Shown: positions 1 through 7,977 of the stretch, piece by piece
Numbering within the stretch: position 1 is the first letter of the stretch
Layout: every line of letters begins with the position of its first letter
Source of the DNA: a virus
Virus record (IMG/VR): IMGVR_UViG_3300044949_000347
Span: 1-29,948 of that record
DNA: 29,948 nt
Reading direction: 5' to 3' (one strand)
Notes under the pieces: model-generated
Told to the model about the DNA's origin: nothing
Database searches by the model: none
Seen by the model: only the letters and a program-made list of their open reading frames with translations
Program-made: the position numbers and the translations under genes

Positions 1-37
1 TTCTCTCAATCAGTTGACTTATTCTCTTATCTGCCAT
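1..37 (-). CDS. Tail-appendage protein, N-terminus only (cut by window edge)
   Basis: An ATG at 37 opens a frame that runs off the left edge after 12 codons, reading MADKRISQLIER. It starts 5 nt after the stop codon of the 724-aa tail protein and is on the same strand. Openings of the form MADK-I-QL are common at the start of tail-fibre and appendage proteins of Bacteroidota phages, from general knowledge. A fibre gene following the baseplate-like genes fits the position. Only 12 residues are visible, so the function is inferred from the opening motif and place. Confidence 0.5.
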   Translation of the reverse strand, partial: MADKRISQLIER

Positions 38-42
38 ATCGA

Positions 43-2217
43 TTAAATATAAAATCTAGAACTTCCGTTTTCCTGTAGCATGTAGGCATCATTCTCAAGA
101 AGGATGTAGTCATAGTCCACAGGGCTTACATTTCTCAGGATCTTGAATAGGGAAACGTAGGAAAGCCCGTTCGCTATCGGGTTGTATTTGTCTACCTTTT
201 CAAGTTGAAAGTAGTGAACACCTACCTTGACAATAGTCCTGAAATCAAGGTTTGAAATATCGGTAGGAGTTAGGTAGAAATATCCCTCTAAAAGCCTACT
301 ATTTCTGTCCCCTATCGAAGTGATTAGCCCCTCGTAATATTCCGTGTATAGGTTATTATTTTGAGGGTATAGACCAATGCTAAAATAGACCTCTCTAGGA
401 AAGGAAAACAGCACATCTGTTTGCGGCTCGATAGGATCATCTAGGTGACCTGCATAGGGATAGTTAGTATAGGCAATATTGCCCGAAGCATATCCGATAT
501 TCCATGAAGGGCAGTCGACCTGTGGCTTCCAATACGCTATTCTAGGCTTAAAGTTATCAGGTACTTTGACCCCATTCTCTACCTTGTAAAGGTGAATCAT
601 GATTCTACCTGCTACCTGCTCCCTCATTACAGGGGGGCTGAATACCACCTTGACAGTCTTTGTGTCAAGTATAAAATCATTGTCAATGATCGTCCTACTT
701 TCCCCGTATGCCTCATTGAATTTGGTCTTATAAGATGTAGACCAGTAGTCGCTATCATCATCAAAGGTAAGCCTGTATTCCTTTGCCGATAGTTCGGAAA
801 GAGGGGTTATAGTGATGTCCTGTGATTGGTCTAGTTTATCACTCCAATCAAGTGCCTGATCTTTGAAGGTTCTGTAGAACTCATTGTAGGGTACTATCTC
901 AAGGACATTTGTCCGAAGCCTGTCCTGAGTCACATAAAGATTGTACATCGAAATGATAGACTTCAAGAAATCCCTCTGCTTCATAGACTTTGGCAAGGTG
1001 TAGCCTATCTTCATGGTATCACCTTCCTCAAGTTCTACCGCCACGGGGACAGTATTACCGATCTTGAATGTCCCTCCAGGCTGAATCACTACCTCTGTCT
1101 GTAGTTGGGTATTCGTTCCTGATCCTGCAATCTCTCCGGTAAGCCTGATTTCAAAGTAGTCATTCAAGGCAAGATCAATGCCTCCACTTATTGAGACATC
1201 CCATGCATAGATTTGACCTGCAGAAATAAAGGAAACTAACTTGCTGCTGTACAAAACCTCAGATCCATTCTTTAAAACTGAGACAGTCCAAACATTGTCT
1301 GTATATCCTTGCAAAGCCTCCAAGAATATTTTAAAATTTAGGTTCAATCCCGTGTTTAAAGGCTGCGCTTTATTCCATGTGAATCGAGTGCCTGAGTTAG
1401 TAATGGTGAATCCTGAAGTCTCTACGGATGTAAATCCTAGCAGATGGGTAAAGTCAGGATCTGTAGTTACCTCTTGCTGAAATAGGTTAGTAGTCTGATT
1501 CAGTAGGGTAGTGCTTTCTCTTGTGATGGTCTTTTCCGCCGTGATCAGTAGCAACTTTCTGAAATAGAAACTTTCAAAGAAAGGTGCAGTTAGTTGAAAG
1601 TTAGCCTCGGCAAAGATTCGCTTCAAAATCTCGGTGACAAATACAGCAGGCTTGAAGTTCTTGATCTGGTAGGTGATTGAGTCAACTGAATAGCCATAAT
1701 CCACCAAGGGATAGACATAGTTCTGCGCTCCTTCTACCCATTCAGTCCTGCCCCAAGAGTTTTCAATATTGGTTCTGTTCCAGACGTGGTCATAGTCCGC
1801 AAAATTTAGTTCTGCCAGAGTCTTATCACCCAACTCATGAAGGATATCCCGAAGCCTACCAAACATATTGACCTCATAAGTGATGTCCCCTTCCCTTGAA
1901 TTGATCTTAGACATCCTTAAAACCCCGTCAAATATCTTGACGTTATCAAGGAAGATCTGAGCCTTTGCCTGTTTAGCAGGGTTAAAGTTTACCCCTATGT
2001 TGACATCCTCTTCATAGTAGTCATTGTTCACCGAAATATCAAAGATGTTCCCAAAAAGGCTTTGATTTTTTGCCGTGTTTGGCAGGATAATAGTCTTTGA
2101 ATAGGAAGTATTTCTCCTCTCAATGTCGCTAACATCAGCCACCGAGAAGGTGAAATCAACATCGATATCTCCAAGGGTATCCGCTTCGATCCCTTCTACG
2201 AATAGCCTTGCGCTCAT
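43..2217 (-). CDS. Large tail / baseplate protein (724 aa)
   Basis: A long, beta-rich, soluble protein with no signal peptide. The first 130 residues contain a phrase typical of Bacteroidota phage tail proteins: SYSKTIILPNTAKNQSLFG near residue 40, in which a Ser-Lys-Thr stretch, a proline, an Asn and an FG pair recur. The rest is rich in aromatic and charged residues, as expected of a distal-tail or tail-associated protein. Its start overlaps the previous gene by 4 nt (ATGA), so the two are probably co-translated. The position after the terminase, chaperone and neck genes and before a fibre gene supports a tail-tip role. The exact part (distal tail, Tal-like hub or baseplate wedge) cannot be decided by eye. 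Confidence 0.7.
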   Translation of the reverse strand: MSARLFVEGIEADTLGDIDVDFTFSVADVSDIERRNTSYSKTIILPNTAKNQSLFGNIFDISVNNDYYEEDVNIGVNFNPAKQAKAQIFLDNVKIFDGVLRMSKINSREGDITYEVNMFGRLRDILHELGDKTLAELNFADYDHVWNRTNIENSWGRTEWVEGAQNYVYPLVDYGYSVDSITYQIKNFKPAVFVTEILKRIFAEANFQLTAPFFESFYFRKLLLITAEKTITRESTTLLNQTTNLFQQEVTTDPDFTHLLGFTSVETSGFTITNSGTRFTWNKAQPLNTGLNLNFKIFLEALQGYTDNVWTVSVLKNGSEVLYSSKLVSFISAGQIYAWDVSISGGIDLALNDYFEIRLTGEIAGSGTNTQLQTEVVIQPGGTFKIGNTVPVAVELEEGDTMKIGYTLPKSMKQRDFLKSIISMYNLYVTQDRLRTNVLEIVPYNEFYRTFKDQALDWSDKLDQSQDITITPLSELSAKEYRLTFDDDSDYWSTSYKTKFNEAYGESRTIIDNDFILDTKTVKVVFSPPVMREQVAGRIMIHLYKVENGVKVPDNFKPRIAYWKPQVDCPSWNIGYASGNIAYTNYPYAGHLDDPIEPQTDVLFSFPREVYFSIGLYPQNNNLYTEYYEGLITSIGDRNSRLLEGYFYLTPTDISNLDFRTIVKVGVHYFQLEKVDKYNPIANGLSYVSLFKILRNVSPVDYDYILLENDAYMLQENGSSRFYI

Positions 2218-3395
2218 ATTACCTGTCTGGTGTTTAGTAGTTGGAATTCTACGTCAATTTCTAGGTTGAATAACTTATCCGAAGCAGTTTTCTTTACCTC
2301 GTATGTGGTAGCGTTTGGCTTCACTGGTATCCATGAAGGAGTGATGTAGTTATCATTTACCAAATTTAAATATACCAAAGGGGAAGAATACAGTTCCCTG
2401 AGAAGTTCCGCCTGCACGTCATTAATGTAGTCCGAAATGATTCTCCAATTCTGAGTTTCCTTTGTAAAGTAGATAGGGTTAACGTTCTTTACCACTATCC
2501 CATTCGCCTCGTAAATATCCCCGTTATAGTTTCTCTCATAGCCCTTCTTTTCAATCTGAAAACTAGTCTTATTCACTAGGTCAAAGTTGAAGAAATCATA
2601 AACCCCGTACTTATTCAGGTAGGCTATGCGCATCGGATCGTACCTGCCACAGGATTGAGTATATAGGGTTGCAAATTTGTACCTCCTTGCTGAGCCGTTA
2701 TTCCAATTCACGAATAATTGAATAGATGCTACACTACCGCCATAGGTCAAAGGAGTGATCTGAATGTAAGTGATGTGTGGGCTAGTTACTACGGTAGGTG
2801 TAATGTAGTAGGTCTGAGTGGTAGCGTTATTGTATGTAACCAATAGTTCGACATTGGTCAAAAGACCTGTATTGATAAAGCCGAAAACCTGAGCATCGGT
2901 CTCTCTTAGTTTGATAGTATCCCATGCAGTCAAAGGCTTGTATACTGTGTTGCTAGATCCCCAATACTGAGCCTGTCCTGAGTACCAATTTTTCAACTCA
3001 AGCAAAGGCAAAGCACCTGCGAAAGCGTACTTAGTTTCACTCACTACTTCACTAGCCAAAACGATAACAAATTCCCCATCAACTTCGTAGTATTCGTAGC
3101 ACTTCAGGTAGTATCCCTTGATAGCATTCTTTGAACTTGAGGAAGTAGCAGTCTCATAGAACCCCTTGCTGTAGGTAAAGTCAACAGAGACGTACTTAGA
3201 GACATCGAACTCCACAGGATCTCCAGGATCAGCAGGTGAATCATAGTATGCAGTAGTGACTAGTTCATCATCTGAGTTATAAACTTTTACCACATACTTA
3301 AAACCGATCTCCTCAGAGTTCGTGCTGCTTATCGTGTAGTTAATCCGATTGAATGCCGGAAGGATGTCTATGCTTGGTTCTACTAGGGTTATCAT
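2214..3395 (-). CDS. Tail / baseplate structural protein (393 aa)
   Basis: A beta-rich protein with many Tyr, Asn and Thr residues and no membrane segment. Its N-terminus (near residues 10-60) resembles an Ig-like or fibronectin-like strand pattern. It is bracketed by the gp10-like neck gene and the 724-aa tail protein, joined to both by 4-nt ATGA overlaps, which points to coordinated expression with tail parts. No catalytic motif is visible. I call it a tail or baseplate component from position and composition; the domain family is not recognised. Confidence 0.6.
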   Translation of the reverse strand: MITLVEPSIDILPAFNRINYTISSTNSEEIGFKYVVKVYNSDDELVTTAYYDSPADPGDPVEFDVSKYVSVDFTYSKGFYETATSSSSKNAIKGYYLKCYEYYEVDGEFVIVLASEVVSETKYAFAGALPLLELKNWYSGQAQYWGSSNTVYKPLTAWDTIKLRETDAQVFGFINTGLLTNVELLVTYNNATTQTYYITPTVVTSPHITYIQITPLTYGGSVASIQLFVNWNNGSARRYKFATLYTQSCGRYDPMRIAYLNKYGVYDFFNFDLVNKTSFQIEKKGYERNYNGDIYEANGIVVKNVNPIYFTKETQNWRIISDYINDVQAELLRELYSSPLVYLNLVNDNYITPSWIPVKPNATTYEVKKTASDKLFNLEIDVEFQLLNTRQVI

Positions 3396-4012
3396 TTGCT
3401 TATTCTTAAAACGAGTGAATCACTTCCAATGGTTTGAATGTCGACATTGAATTCAGGTGTCGCTTCATCGATTGATTTCTTGATGAATTGCCGCCCTTCA
3501 ATACCATACTTTTTGATGTAGTATGCTAATCTTTTTGCACTTGTTGAAATCTGAGGTAGTACATTTCTGCCCTCTATCAGGTTAGTCGCCTCTATCTCCA
3601 TGTTCTTCCTCTGCATCCATCCTTGCAACTGCTGTAAGGCTTCAGGAGGCATTCCGTAGGTCTTGAATTGGTAGAACTTTCCCTGATCATTCTTGTAGGT
3701 CTTCCGCTTGTTTTGAATACCCCTTACCCCCTTATCTATGTAGTCTGCATAGTCTACCCCTATTCCAATCTCAAGCCTGTATCCGGTCTTTGTTTCCTTT
3801 ACCCCTATCACAGAAAAAGAGGAAGACAATCTACCTGAATCCGCAGGTGTATTTTTGGCTAGGTTTTCAACTATGTTGATGCCTAGTTTGGTCATGGCAT
3901 CACTCACGTTTTTGATTAACGTGCCTTCTACAGCAGCGACATATTCGCTAGGCTCAAGTTTCCTTCCGCCTATGTTTAAATTCGCTACTTGAGTTTTTGT
4001 TGCAACTGCCAT
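3392..4012 (-). CDS. HK97 gp10-like neck / tail-completion protein
   Basis: A protein of 206 aa with the pattern of the HK97 gp10 family. A helical N-terminus is followed by NTPADSGRLSSSF (near residues 54-66), then a beta strand ending in YADYIDKGVRG (near residues 87-97). Family members take part in head-tail joining or tail completion. The C-terminal half is longer than in minimal gp10 proteins and has a basic helical segment. The start overlaps the end of the frameshifted chaperone by 28 nt, and its stop overlaps the next gene by 4 nt. A chaperone-neck-tail order is usual in siphophages. Confidence 0.75.
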   Translation of the reverse strand: MAVATKTQVANLNIGGRKLEPSEYVAAVEGTLIKNVSDAMTKLGINIVENLAKNTPADSGRLSSSFSVIGVKETKTGYRLEIGIGVDYADYIDKGVRGIQNKRKTYKNDQGKFYQFKTYGMPPEALQQLQGWMQRKNMEIEATNLIEGRNVLPQISTSAKRLAYYIKKYGIEGRQFIKKSIDEATPEFNVDIQTIGSDSLVLRISK

Positions 4013-4251
4013 TTCTTTAGTTGTGCTTCTTTGTCCTTGTTGTAATCCTTCAAATATGCTAGGGTATTCAAGTACTCCACTACCCTCAAATCATAGGCAT
4101 CATTTACCTTTATGTTCTGGAAGTCTGCGACCTGCTTAGTGCTAAATACCCAGCCCCACCTTGCCATAAATCCACTACCTTCTTCGCCATCTCCTGATTC
4201 ACCATTGAGGAGGTTATGGTATTGCTTATTAATTCGCTGAATAATTGACAA
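3985..4251 (-). CDS. Tail assembly chaperone, -1 frameshift extension (gpGT-like C-terminus)
   Basis: This reading frame has no good start of its own. It is reached by a -1 slip at the T9 run from the upstream 200-aa frame, giving a fused product of about 242 aa (154 + 88). After the junction it reads LSIIQRINKQYHNLL, then an acidic linker, then WGWVFSTKQ and a helical, charged C-terminus ending KKWQLQQKLK. A Trp-Gly-Trp followed by a helical LNTLAYLKD-type tail is what I expect in the C-terminal part of Bacteroidota phage tail chaperones. The frame ends inside the gp10-like gene. Alternatively the homopolymer length is a sequencing error or mutation and the gene is one continuous frame. Confidence 0.65.
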   Translation of the reverse strand: MSIIQRINKQYHNLLNGESGDGEEGSGFMARWGWVFSTKQVADFQNIKVNDAYDLRVVEYLNTLAYLKDYNKDKEAQLKKWQLQQKLK

Positions 4252-4712
4252 AAAAAAAGCATACAAGCATATACTTCTATGAATTTTGCCCCTAGCAAAT
4301 CATCTGCCACCACGTCATGAGGCACTACACCATAGCCCTGATATCTCTTTCCTTTCATCGGTAGAAAGAAGCACGCTGCAATTTTGTTGAGTTGCATGAT
4401 TTCACCGCTAAAAGCAAGAATGTCAATGTACTGACCTGCCGTGATCTCGTGTAGTTCATGGCAGAACTTGTACCTGTTATCCCCTACCTGCAAATAGTCT
4501 ACAGGTTTGGTCTGTGGAATATTATTGAAGAAATCCAACTTCTCTGCGTAGGTGTGCATTAAGTCCCTATACTTGTAGGTATCATAATGCTCCTCACTTT
4601 TACCCTCCACGATAGCAAGCATCTTTGCCTGCTTCTCAATGATGTTTAGATTTGCGTTAGTCTCGATATCGTACAGGCTGATGAACTGCCCGACAGTCAA
4701 TTTATCCCACAT
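4110..4712 (-). CDS. Tail assembly chaperone, zero-frame product (gpG-like)
   Basis: A 200-aa mainly helical protein beginning MWDKLTVGQF. Openings of the type WD-LTVGQF-LY are typical of phage tail assembly chaperones in this host group. It presumably binds the tape-measure protein during tail assembly, as gpG does in lambda. Up to the T9 run (codon 154) the frame looks conserved in character. The last 46 codons after the slip site overlap the extension frame and may be just the default termination route. The start is 33 nt downstream of the terminase stop. No other frame competes over the first 150 codons. Confidence 0.65.
   Translation of the reverse strand: MWDKLTVGQFISLYDIETNANLNIIEKQAKMLAIVEGKSEEHYDTYKYRDLMHTYAEKLDFFNNIPQTKPVDYLQVGDNRYKFCHELHEITAGQYIDILAFSGEIMQLNKIAACFFLPMKGKRYQGYGVVPHDVVADDLLGAKFIEVYACMLFFCQLFSELISNTITSSMVNQEMAKKVVDLWQGGAGYLALSRSQTSRT
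4251..4257 (-). other. Programmed -1 frameshift slippery site (U-UUU-UUU)
   Basis: On the minus strand the zero frame reads CTT TTT TTT TGT across nine consecutive T (4250-4258). This contains the canonical X-XXY-YYZ heptamer T-TTT-TTT. Slipping back one base continues into the 88-codon extension that ends at 3985. Only weak AT-rich hairpins are visible just downstream, with no clear pseudoknot, so efficiency is uncertain. Programmed slips between G and GT chaperone products are well known in lambda and many siphophages. Confidence 0.65.
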
Positions 4713-4744
4713 GATTAGAAATATATTTTTAAGGTTTGATGTAT

Positions 4745-5905
4745 TTATCTAAAGGAGTACTTCCCTAGATGACTATTCGATATCTTATTAACCACCGAAT
4801 ACCTGAGAGCATCCAAGGCATGGTTGAAATTGTCCACAGGCTTATTAGTCATCTGCCCATTCTTATCTTCGATATACTTGTAGTTCCGGAGTTCCTTAAT
4901 CAGGTTGTAACTTCCCTCCGTTGCATAAAGGTTGTATCTCCTGATGATGTCTATCCCTAGATTAATAGCACCCTTCACCACAGGTTTCACATTCCATCCC
5001 ATCCGGTAGATCTCCTCAATGCTTTTCGGCTCTGCTGAATCGGCATAAATCTCATTCGACTTATCTAGCCCCAGGCTCTGCATCTCTTTTGCTATGTCCT
5101 GATTGGTCATTCCTGTTCGGTAGATCAGTTCATCTACATACATGGCATCCTCTAAGATGTAAGTCCGCACCAATGCCGTAGGATCGTTGCTAAATCCAAA
5201 GTCCAAACCATAGGCTACAAGTTTAGCCTCCTTCGGGATCTGCTTGGTAGTACTGAAGGTATATACTAGAGATCTGCTCTGTCCCCTTTCACCTAGGCCG
5301 TAGACCCTCCAATAGTTTTCATCTATCTCCTTGAGCCTTTCGATTTCTGCCTTGATCTCAGCCCCTAAAAATGGGTTGTCCTTGTAGGTAGTCTGATAGA
5401 ATTCTACATCCTTTCTAGGTAGCACCTGGTCATAGATCCAGTGGAACTCCTCCGAAGGGTTAAAGTCAATTATTACCTTTTCATTTGTACGGAATAGCAA
5501 CTGCTGCCAATCTTCAAAGGTCAATTCATTAGCCTCATTTGCGAATAGTAGATCTCGCTTTCTACCCCTGATCTTCTGAGGCATATCCAAAGATATGAAT
5601 TCAATGGTATTGCCATTCAACTTGTATTCAGATGCAGTCTTTGAATGGTCATCTTCCGAGTAGATCTCGTGATCCTTGAGGATAGTTAAAAAGTCACGCA
5701 TGACAGTACCCCTCAAAGCAGGGTAGGTCTTCCGGCAGATGGTTATAATCTTACCGCTGTTCTTTTCGCAGTATGAAAAAATAATCCAGAGAAGGATATT
5801 GTAAGTCTTCCCTGATCTCGTGCCACCTTGCTGAACTACTATCTTGCTTTTGCTACTCTCAAGATGGCGGAATACCTTATTTGTTTTTATACTAATTGCC
5901 GTCAT
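4745..5905 (-). CDS. terL: Terminase large subunit (PBSX-type packaging ATPase-nuclease)
   Basis: The motor that pumps DNA into the prohead and cuts it. The ATPase domain shows Walker A GGTRSGKT at residues 27-34 and a Walker B-like DLLFANEANE at 118-127 with the catalytic Glu. The nuclease domain shows the three acidic clusters of the family: GLDFG (Asp235), YADSAEPK (Asp289) and HALDALRY (Asp365). At 386 aa it is near the short end for large terminases but complete in all motifs. The start overlaps the small subunit gene by 14 nt. The motif order fits the PBSX/Terminase_3 group. Confidence 0.95.
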   Translation of the reverse strand: MTAISIKTNKVFRHLESSKSKIVVQQGGTRSGKTYNILLWIIFSYCEKNSGKIITICRKTYPALRGTVMRDFLTILKDHEIYSEDDHSKTASEYKLNGNTIEFISLDMPQKIRGRKRDLLFANEANELTFEDWQQLLFRTNEKVIIDFNPSEEFHWIYDQVLPRKDVEFYQTTYKDNPFLGAEIKAEIERLKEIDENYWRVYGLGERGQSRSLVYTFSTTKQIPKEAKLVAYGLDFGFSNDPTALVRTYILEDAMYVDELIYRTGMTNQDIAKEMQSLGLDKSNEIYADSAEPKSIEEIYRMGWNVKPVVKGAINLGIDIIRRYNLYATEGSYNLIKELRNYKYIEDKNGQMTNKPVDNFNHALDALRYSVVNKISNSHLGKYSFR

Positions 5906-6233
5906 CCACGATCTTTACCTCGAATACCTTTTTACCATCAGCACCGGTGATCTCCTGCCGTTCTACATAGCCCCTCTTTTTAAGTTTGGTTTTGCAGGCG
6001 AAAATGATAGCAGTAGTATCTTTGTCCTTGATCTTTTCTACTAGGGCATCCTCCACAAAATCAGCAAAGTCTTCATCAGGCTCAATGGATTCCAATGCAG
6101 ATAGGAACTCAGAATCTTTGACCTTCCAATCGTAGAAAGTCCCCCTGTCCATATTGGTAGCCTTGCAGGCCTTTGATATGTTACCAAAGGCCTTTCTGTA
6201 GGCTTCAAGAAATGCTTTCTTTTTTAAGTCCAT
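5892..6233 (-). CDS. terS: Terminase small subunit (HTH DNA-binding)
   Basis: A protein of 113 aa directly upstream of, and overlapping, the large terminase. Residues 1-45 form a helix-turn-helix pattern (KKAFLEAYRKAFGNISKAC followed by a second helix with GTFYDWK) typical of small terminases that recognise the packaging site. The C-terminal half is acidic then basic (ADGKKVFEVKIVDD) and probably oligomerises and contacts TerL. The leader before its ATG is A-rich with no Shine-Dalgarno site. The function is inferred from the HTH fold pattern plus position. Confidence 0.8.
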   Translation of the reverse strand: MDLKKKAFLEAYRKAFGNISKACKATNMDRGTFYDWKVKDSEFLSALESIEPDEDFADFVEDALVEKIKDKDTTAIIFACKTKLKKRGYVERQEITGADGKKVFEVKIVDDGN

Positions 6234-6252
6234 TTTGTGGATTTTTGTCTAT

Positions 6253-6438
6253 TTAGTTGCTATTCTCTTCTGTAGCCTCAACTACTTCTACTTCTTTTTC
6301 CTCTACTTTGTTGGCTATCCCTGCATCATCTAGCAACTTCTTAAACAAGTAAGCAAGTTGAAAGATTCCTTCTTCTTCATCTAGGGTGATACTTACTACC
6401 TTTTTAGGGCTATTGAAATTCAATTGAAAATTTGACAT
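6253..6438 (-). CDS. Small acidic protein of unknown function (61 aa)
   Basis: Starts at the ATG at 6438 (MSNFQLNFNS), preceded by an A-rich leader. A longer in-frame version reaching 6507 would run back through that leader and into the preceding 41-aa gene, so I reject it. The N-terminal half is beta-like and the C-terminal third is very acidic (EEKEVEVVEATEENSN). It sits just before the terminase genes. I do not recognise a family. Confidence 0.6.
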   Translation of the reverse strand: MSNFQLNFNSPKKVVSITLDEEEGIFQLAYLFKKLLDDAGIANKVEEKEVEVVEATEENSN

Positions 6439-6470
6439 GATTTTTTTGATTTGATGTTTATGTTTTCTTT

Positions 6471-6596
6471 TTAATCCATCCACTTGCCATGAGTCCTGAG
6501 ATGCCAAAACCTATGCTTCAGCACCTCAAAGATCAGGGATGTAAGGCTGTCAGATTCATAGAATCCTTCCTCCACTTCTAGTTTGAACTTTGCCAT
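6471..6596 (-). CDS. Very short protein of unknown function (41 aa)
   Basis: An ATG at 6596 lies 2 nt after the stop of the SSB-tailed gene and opens a 41-codon frame, MAKFKLEVEE to HGKWMD. The tight spacing and a sequence that reads like a real amphipathic protein (acidic N-terminus, basic Trp/His-rich C-terminus) support translation. No family is recognised. It is part of the early operon upstream of terminase. Confidence 0.5.
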   Translation of the reverse strand: MAKFKLEVEEGFYESDSLTSLIFEVLKHRFWHLRTHGKWMD

Positions 6597-6598
6597 AG

Positions 6599-6898
6599 TT
6601 AGAAGGGTAGATCGTAGTCCTCAGCCTGGTAAGGAGTAGCAGGTGCAGTATTTTTGATAGGCCATTTTTCTTCCATTTTCTTAGCCTCCACCTCTTTCTT
6701 GTAATCATTCAAACTGATTGCCACATCCTTGCCGTATTCGTTCGGCTTATCGTAGATGTTTACATTCAAGTTGACATACTTCTTGCCGTTGTATGTGTAG
6801 GCGTGAGCCTCGGCATCGGATAGACATAGGGAAGCCGTGATCCAAGAATCGTTTCTTTTCTTCCCGTTTCCTAGTTTGGTTTTTGGTTTGCTGTCCAT
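6599..6898 (-). CDS. Candidate ssDNA-binding protein with SSB-type C-terminal tail
   Basis: A 99-aa protein ending in AEDYDLPF. The last residues match the acidic D-D-L/I-P-F tip through which bacterial SSB proteins recruit replication and repair enzymes. The basic N-terminus (residues 1-16) is followed by strand-rich sequence (SWITASLCLS, then YVNLNVNIYDKP) that could be a shortened OB-like core. A basic-acidic linker comes before the tail. It lies in the replication/recombination operon with ERF, RusA and helicase. The tail is seen directly. An ssDNA-binding role is inference, because the core is shorter than usual SSB domains. Confidence 0.55.
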   Translation of the reverse strand: MDSKPKTKLGNGKKRNDSWITASLCLSDAEAHAYTYNGKKYVNLNVNIYDKPNEYGKDVAISLNDYKKEVEAKKMEEKWPIKNTAPATPYQAEDYDLPF

Positions 6899-6905
6899 GT
6901 GTTTT

Positions 6906-7256
6906 TTATTTGGTTTTTCTTCTTCTCTTGATTGGCTTATTCTCTATCACCGGTGTCTCTGTGGTGAATGCTACCTCTACCTCCTGCAAAGCCTGTGCTG
7001 CTTCCTCTTCCTGCTGCTTTCTGTACCAAGTAGTATTTTGATCATTCGTGTACCATCCGTACAGGTAATTAACTAACTCAGCCCTGCATGAACTGCACCA
7101 ATGGCTGAAGTTGTGCTTCGGGTTAACGTAGGTAGTGTATAGGTGAATGAGTTCCGCGTATACTTCCTTGCTATAATTGCGAATGAAAGCGTGCTTTTTG
7201 TAGCATTCGTAAAGTTCAAAATGCTTCTTGAATAGTTCGTGATCTTCTGGAGTCAT
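6906..7256 (-). CDS. Unknown early protein with a CxxC motif (116 aa)
   Basis: A helical, Tyr-rich N-terminal half (residues 1-55) is followed by SHWCSSCRAEL near residue 55, a possible metal-binding His-x-Cys-x2-Cys unit. The middle is Glu/Gln-rich and the extreme C-terminus basic (KPIKRRRKTK). Proteins of this layout are frequent in early operons of Bacteroidota phages, but I know of no assigned function. The start overlaps the upstream membrane-protein gene by 4 nt. Confidence 0.6.
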   Translation of the reverse strand: MTPEDHELFKKHFELYECYKKHAFIRNYSKEVYAELIHLYTTYVNPKHNFSHWCSSCRAELVNYLYGWYTNDQNTTWYRKQQEEEAAQALQEVEVAFTTETPVIENKPIKRRRKTK

Positions 7257-7519
7257 GATTGAAATTTGTTAGTGAAATGATCCTCCACATTTAGATAGAT
7301 GAAGGGTACTATACTACTTATAAATATCGCTTCTAGCAAATCCGTTTTTAAGATTAGAAAAAACAGGCTAATCCAGAAGGACATACAGAAGGAGCAGGAG
7401 AAAGGCTTGACTAGTTTCCGCTTTGTTACCCTTGTAAATACCGCAGGAATATTCAGGATGTAAAAGTAAATCAAGGTAATCCCGATTGACCCTAGTATAC
7501 TAACTGCTGCTTGATACAT
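7253..7519 (-). CDS. Small membrane protein with CSFCMSFW motif (88 aa)
   Basis: Hydrophobic segments at about residues 6-28, 47-58 and 63-80 predict two to three membrane helices. Between the first two lies KPFSCSFCMSFW. A Cys-x2-Cys-x2-FW unit on the membrane edge resembles the DUF1360-type motif of small membrane proteins. The gene starts inside the end of the sigma-like gene (28-nt overlap). Its role in the phage is unknown; it could alter the host envelope early in infection. Confidence 0.6.
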   Translation of the reverse strand: MYQAAVSILGSIGITLIYFYILNIPAVFTRVTKRKLVKPFSCSFCMSFWISLFFLILKTDLLEAIFISSIVPFIYLNVEDHFTNKFQS

Positions 7520-7977
7520 TTTCTGATGTTTTTAATGGTTATAAAAATTGAAGTATGTGGAATGCCTGTCTGCTTTGATACCTTCCGGACTGATCCTAGT
7601 TCAACATACATTTTGAGGATCTCCTGATCGTACCAGTACAGACCCTCGACTATCTTTGAAATTGAGTCTGCTACCGCCTGGCTGTTGTCTATCTCCTCCT
7701 CTTCTTTGATAAACTTGACTATGTCATCAACCGGAACTAGGGCTGCATACATCCTGCCGAACTTCCCGTATTTGCTATTGGTTTGATTGCAGCAGATCCT
7801 CACTATCCAAAACTTGAAAACCTGCTTTCCTTTGGCTTCTAATTCCCTGAGTTTTTCCTGATCGTATTCTAGGACTATGACTGCTACCTCTTGCCGTAGA
7901 TCTTCCCATAGATCCTTACCTATGTTCTGGAAAACATATTTAAACTCCTGATCATATAGCCATCCGATCGCTTTCAT
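7492..7977 (-). CDS. RNA polymerase sigma-like factor
   Basis: A protein of 161 aa with the layout of a small phage-type sigma factor. Residues about 1-70 are helical (WLYDQEFKYVFQNIGKDLWE) and resemble region 2. Residues about 110-155 contain a region 4-like helix-turn-helix: a helix ending LYWYDQEILKMYVELGS, then VRKVSKQTGIPHTSIF and a recognition helix with IKNIRKC. It presumably directs host polymerase to phage promoters. It lies among regulators (Cro/CI-like gene just upstream) and before late genes. The similarity is weak by eye and an unrelated HTH activator is possible. Confidence 0.6.
   Translation of the reverse strand: MKAIGWLYDQEFKYVFQNIGKDLWEDLRQEVAVIVLEYDQEKLRELEAKGKQVFKFWIVRICCNQTNSKYGKFGRMYAALVPVDDIVKFIKEEEEIDNSQAVADSISKIVEGLYWYDQEILKMYVELGSVRKVSKQTGIPHTSIFITIKNIRKCIKQQLVY

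Noticed and set aside
6439-6507. Upstream start for the 61-aa acidic protein.
   Set aside because: The extension would overlap the 41-aa gene and translate its own A-rich leader; the ATG at 6438 fits the pattern of the other genes.
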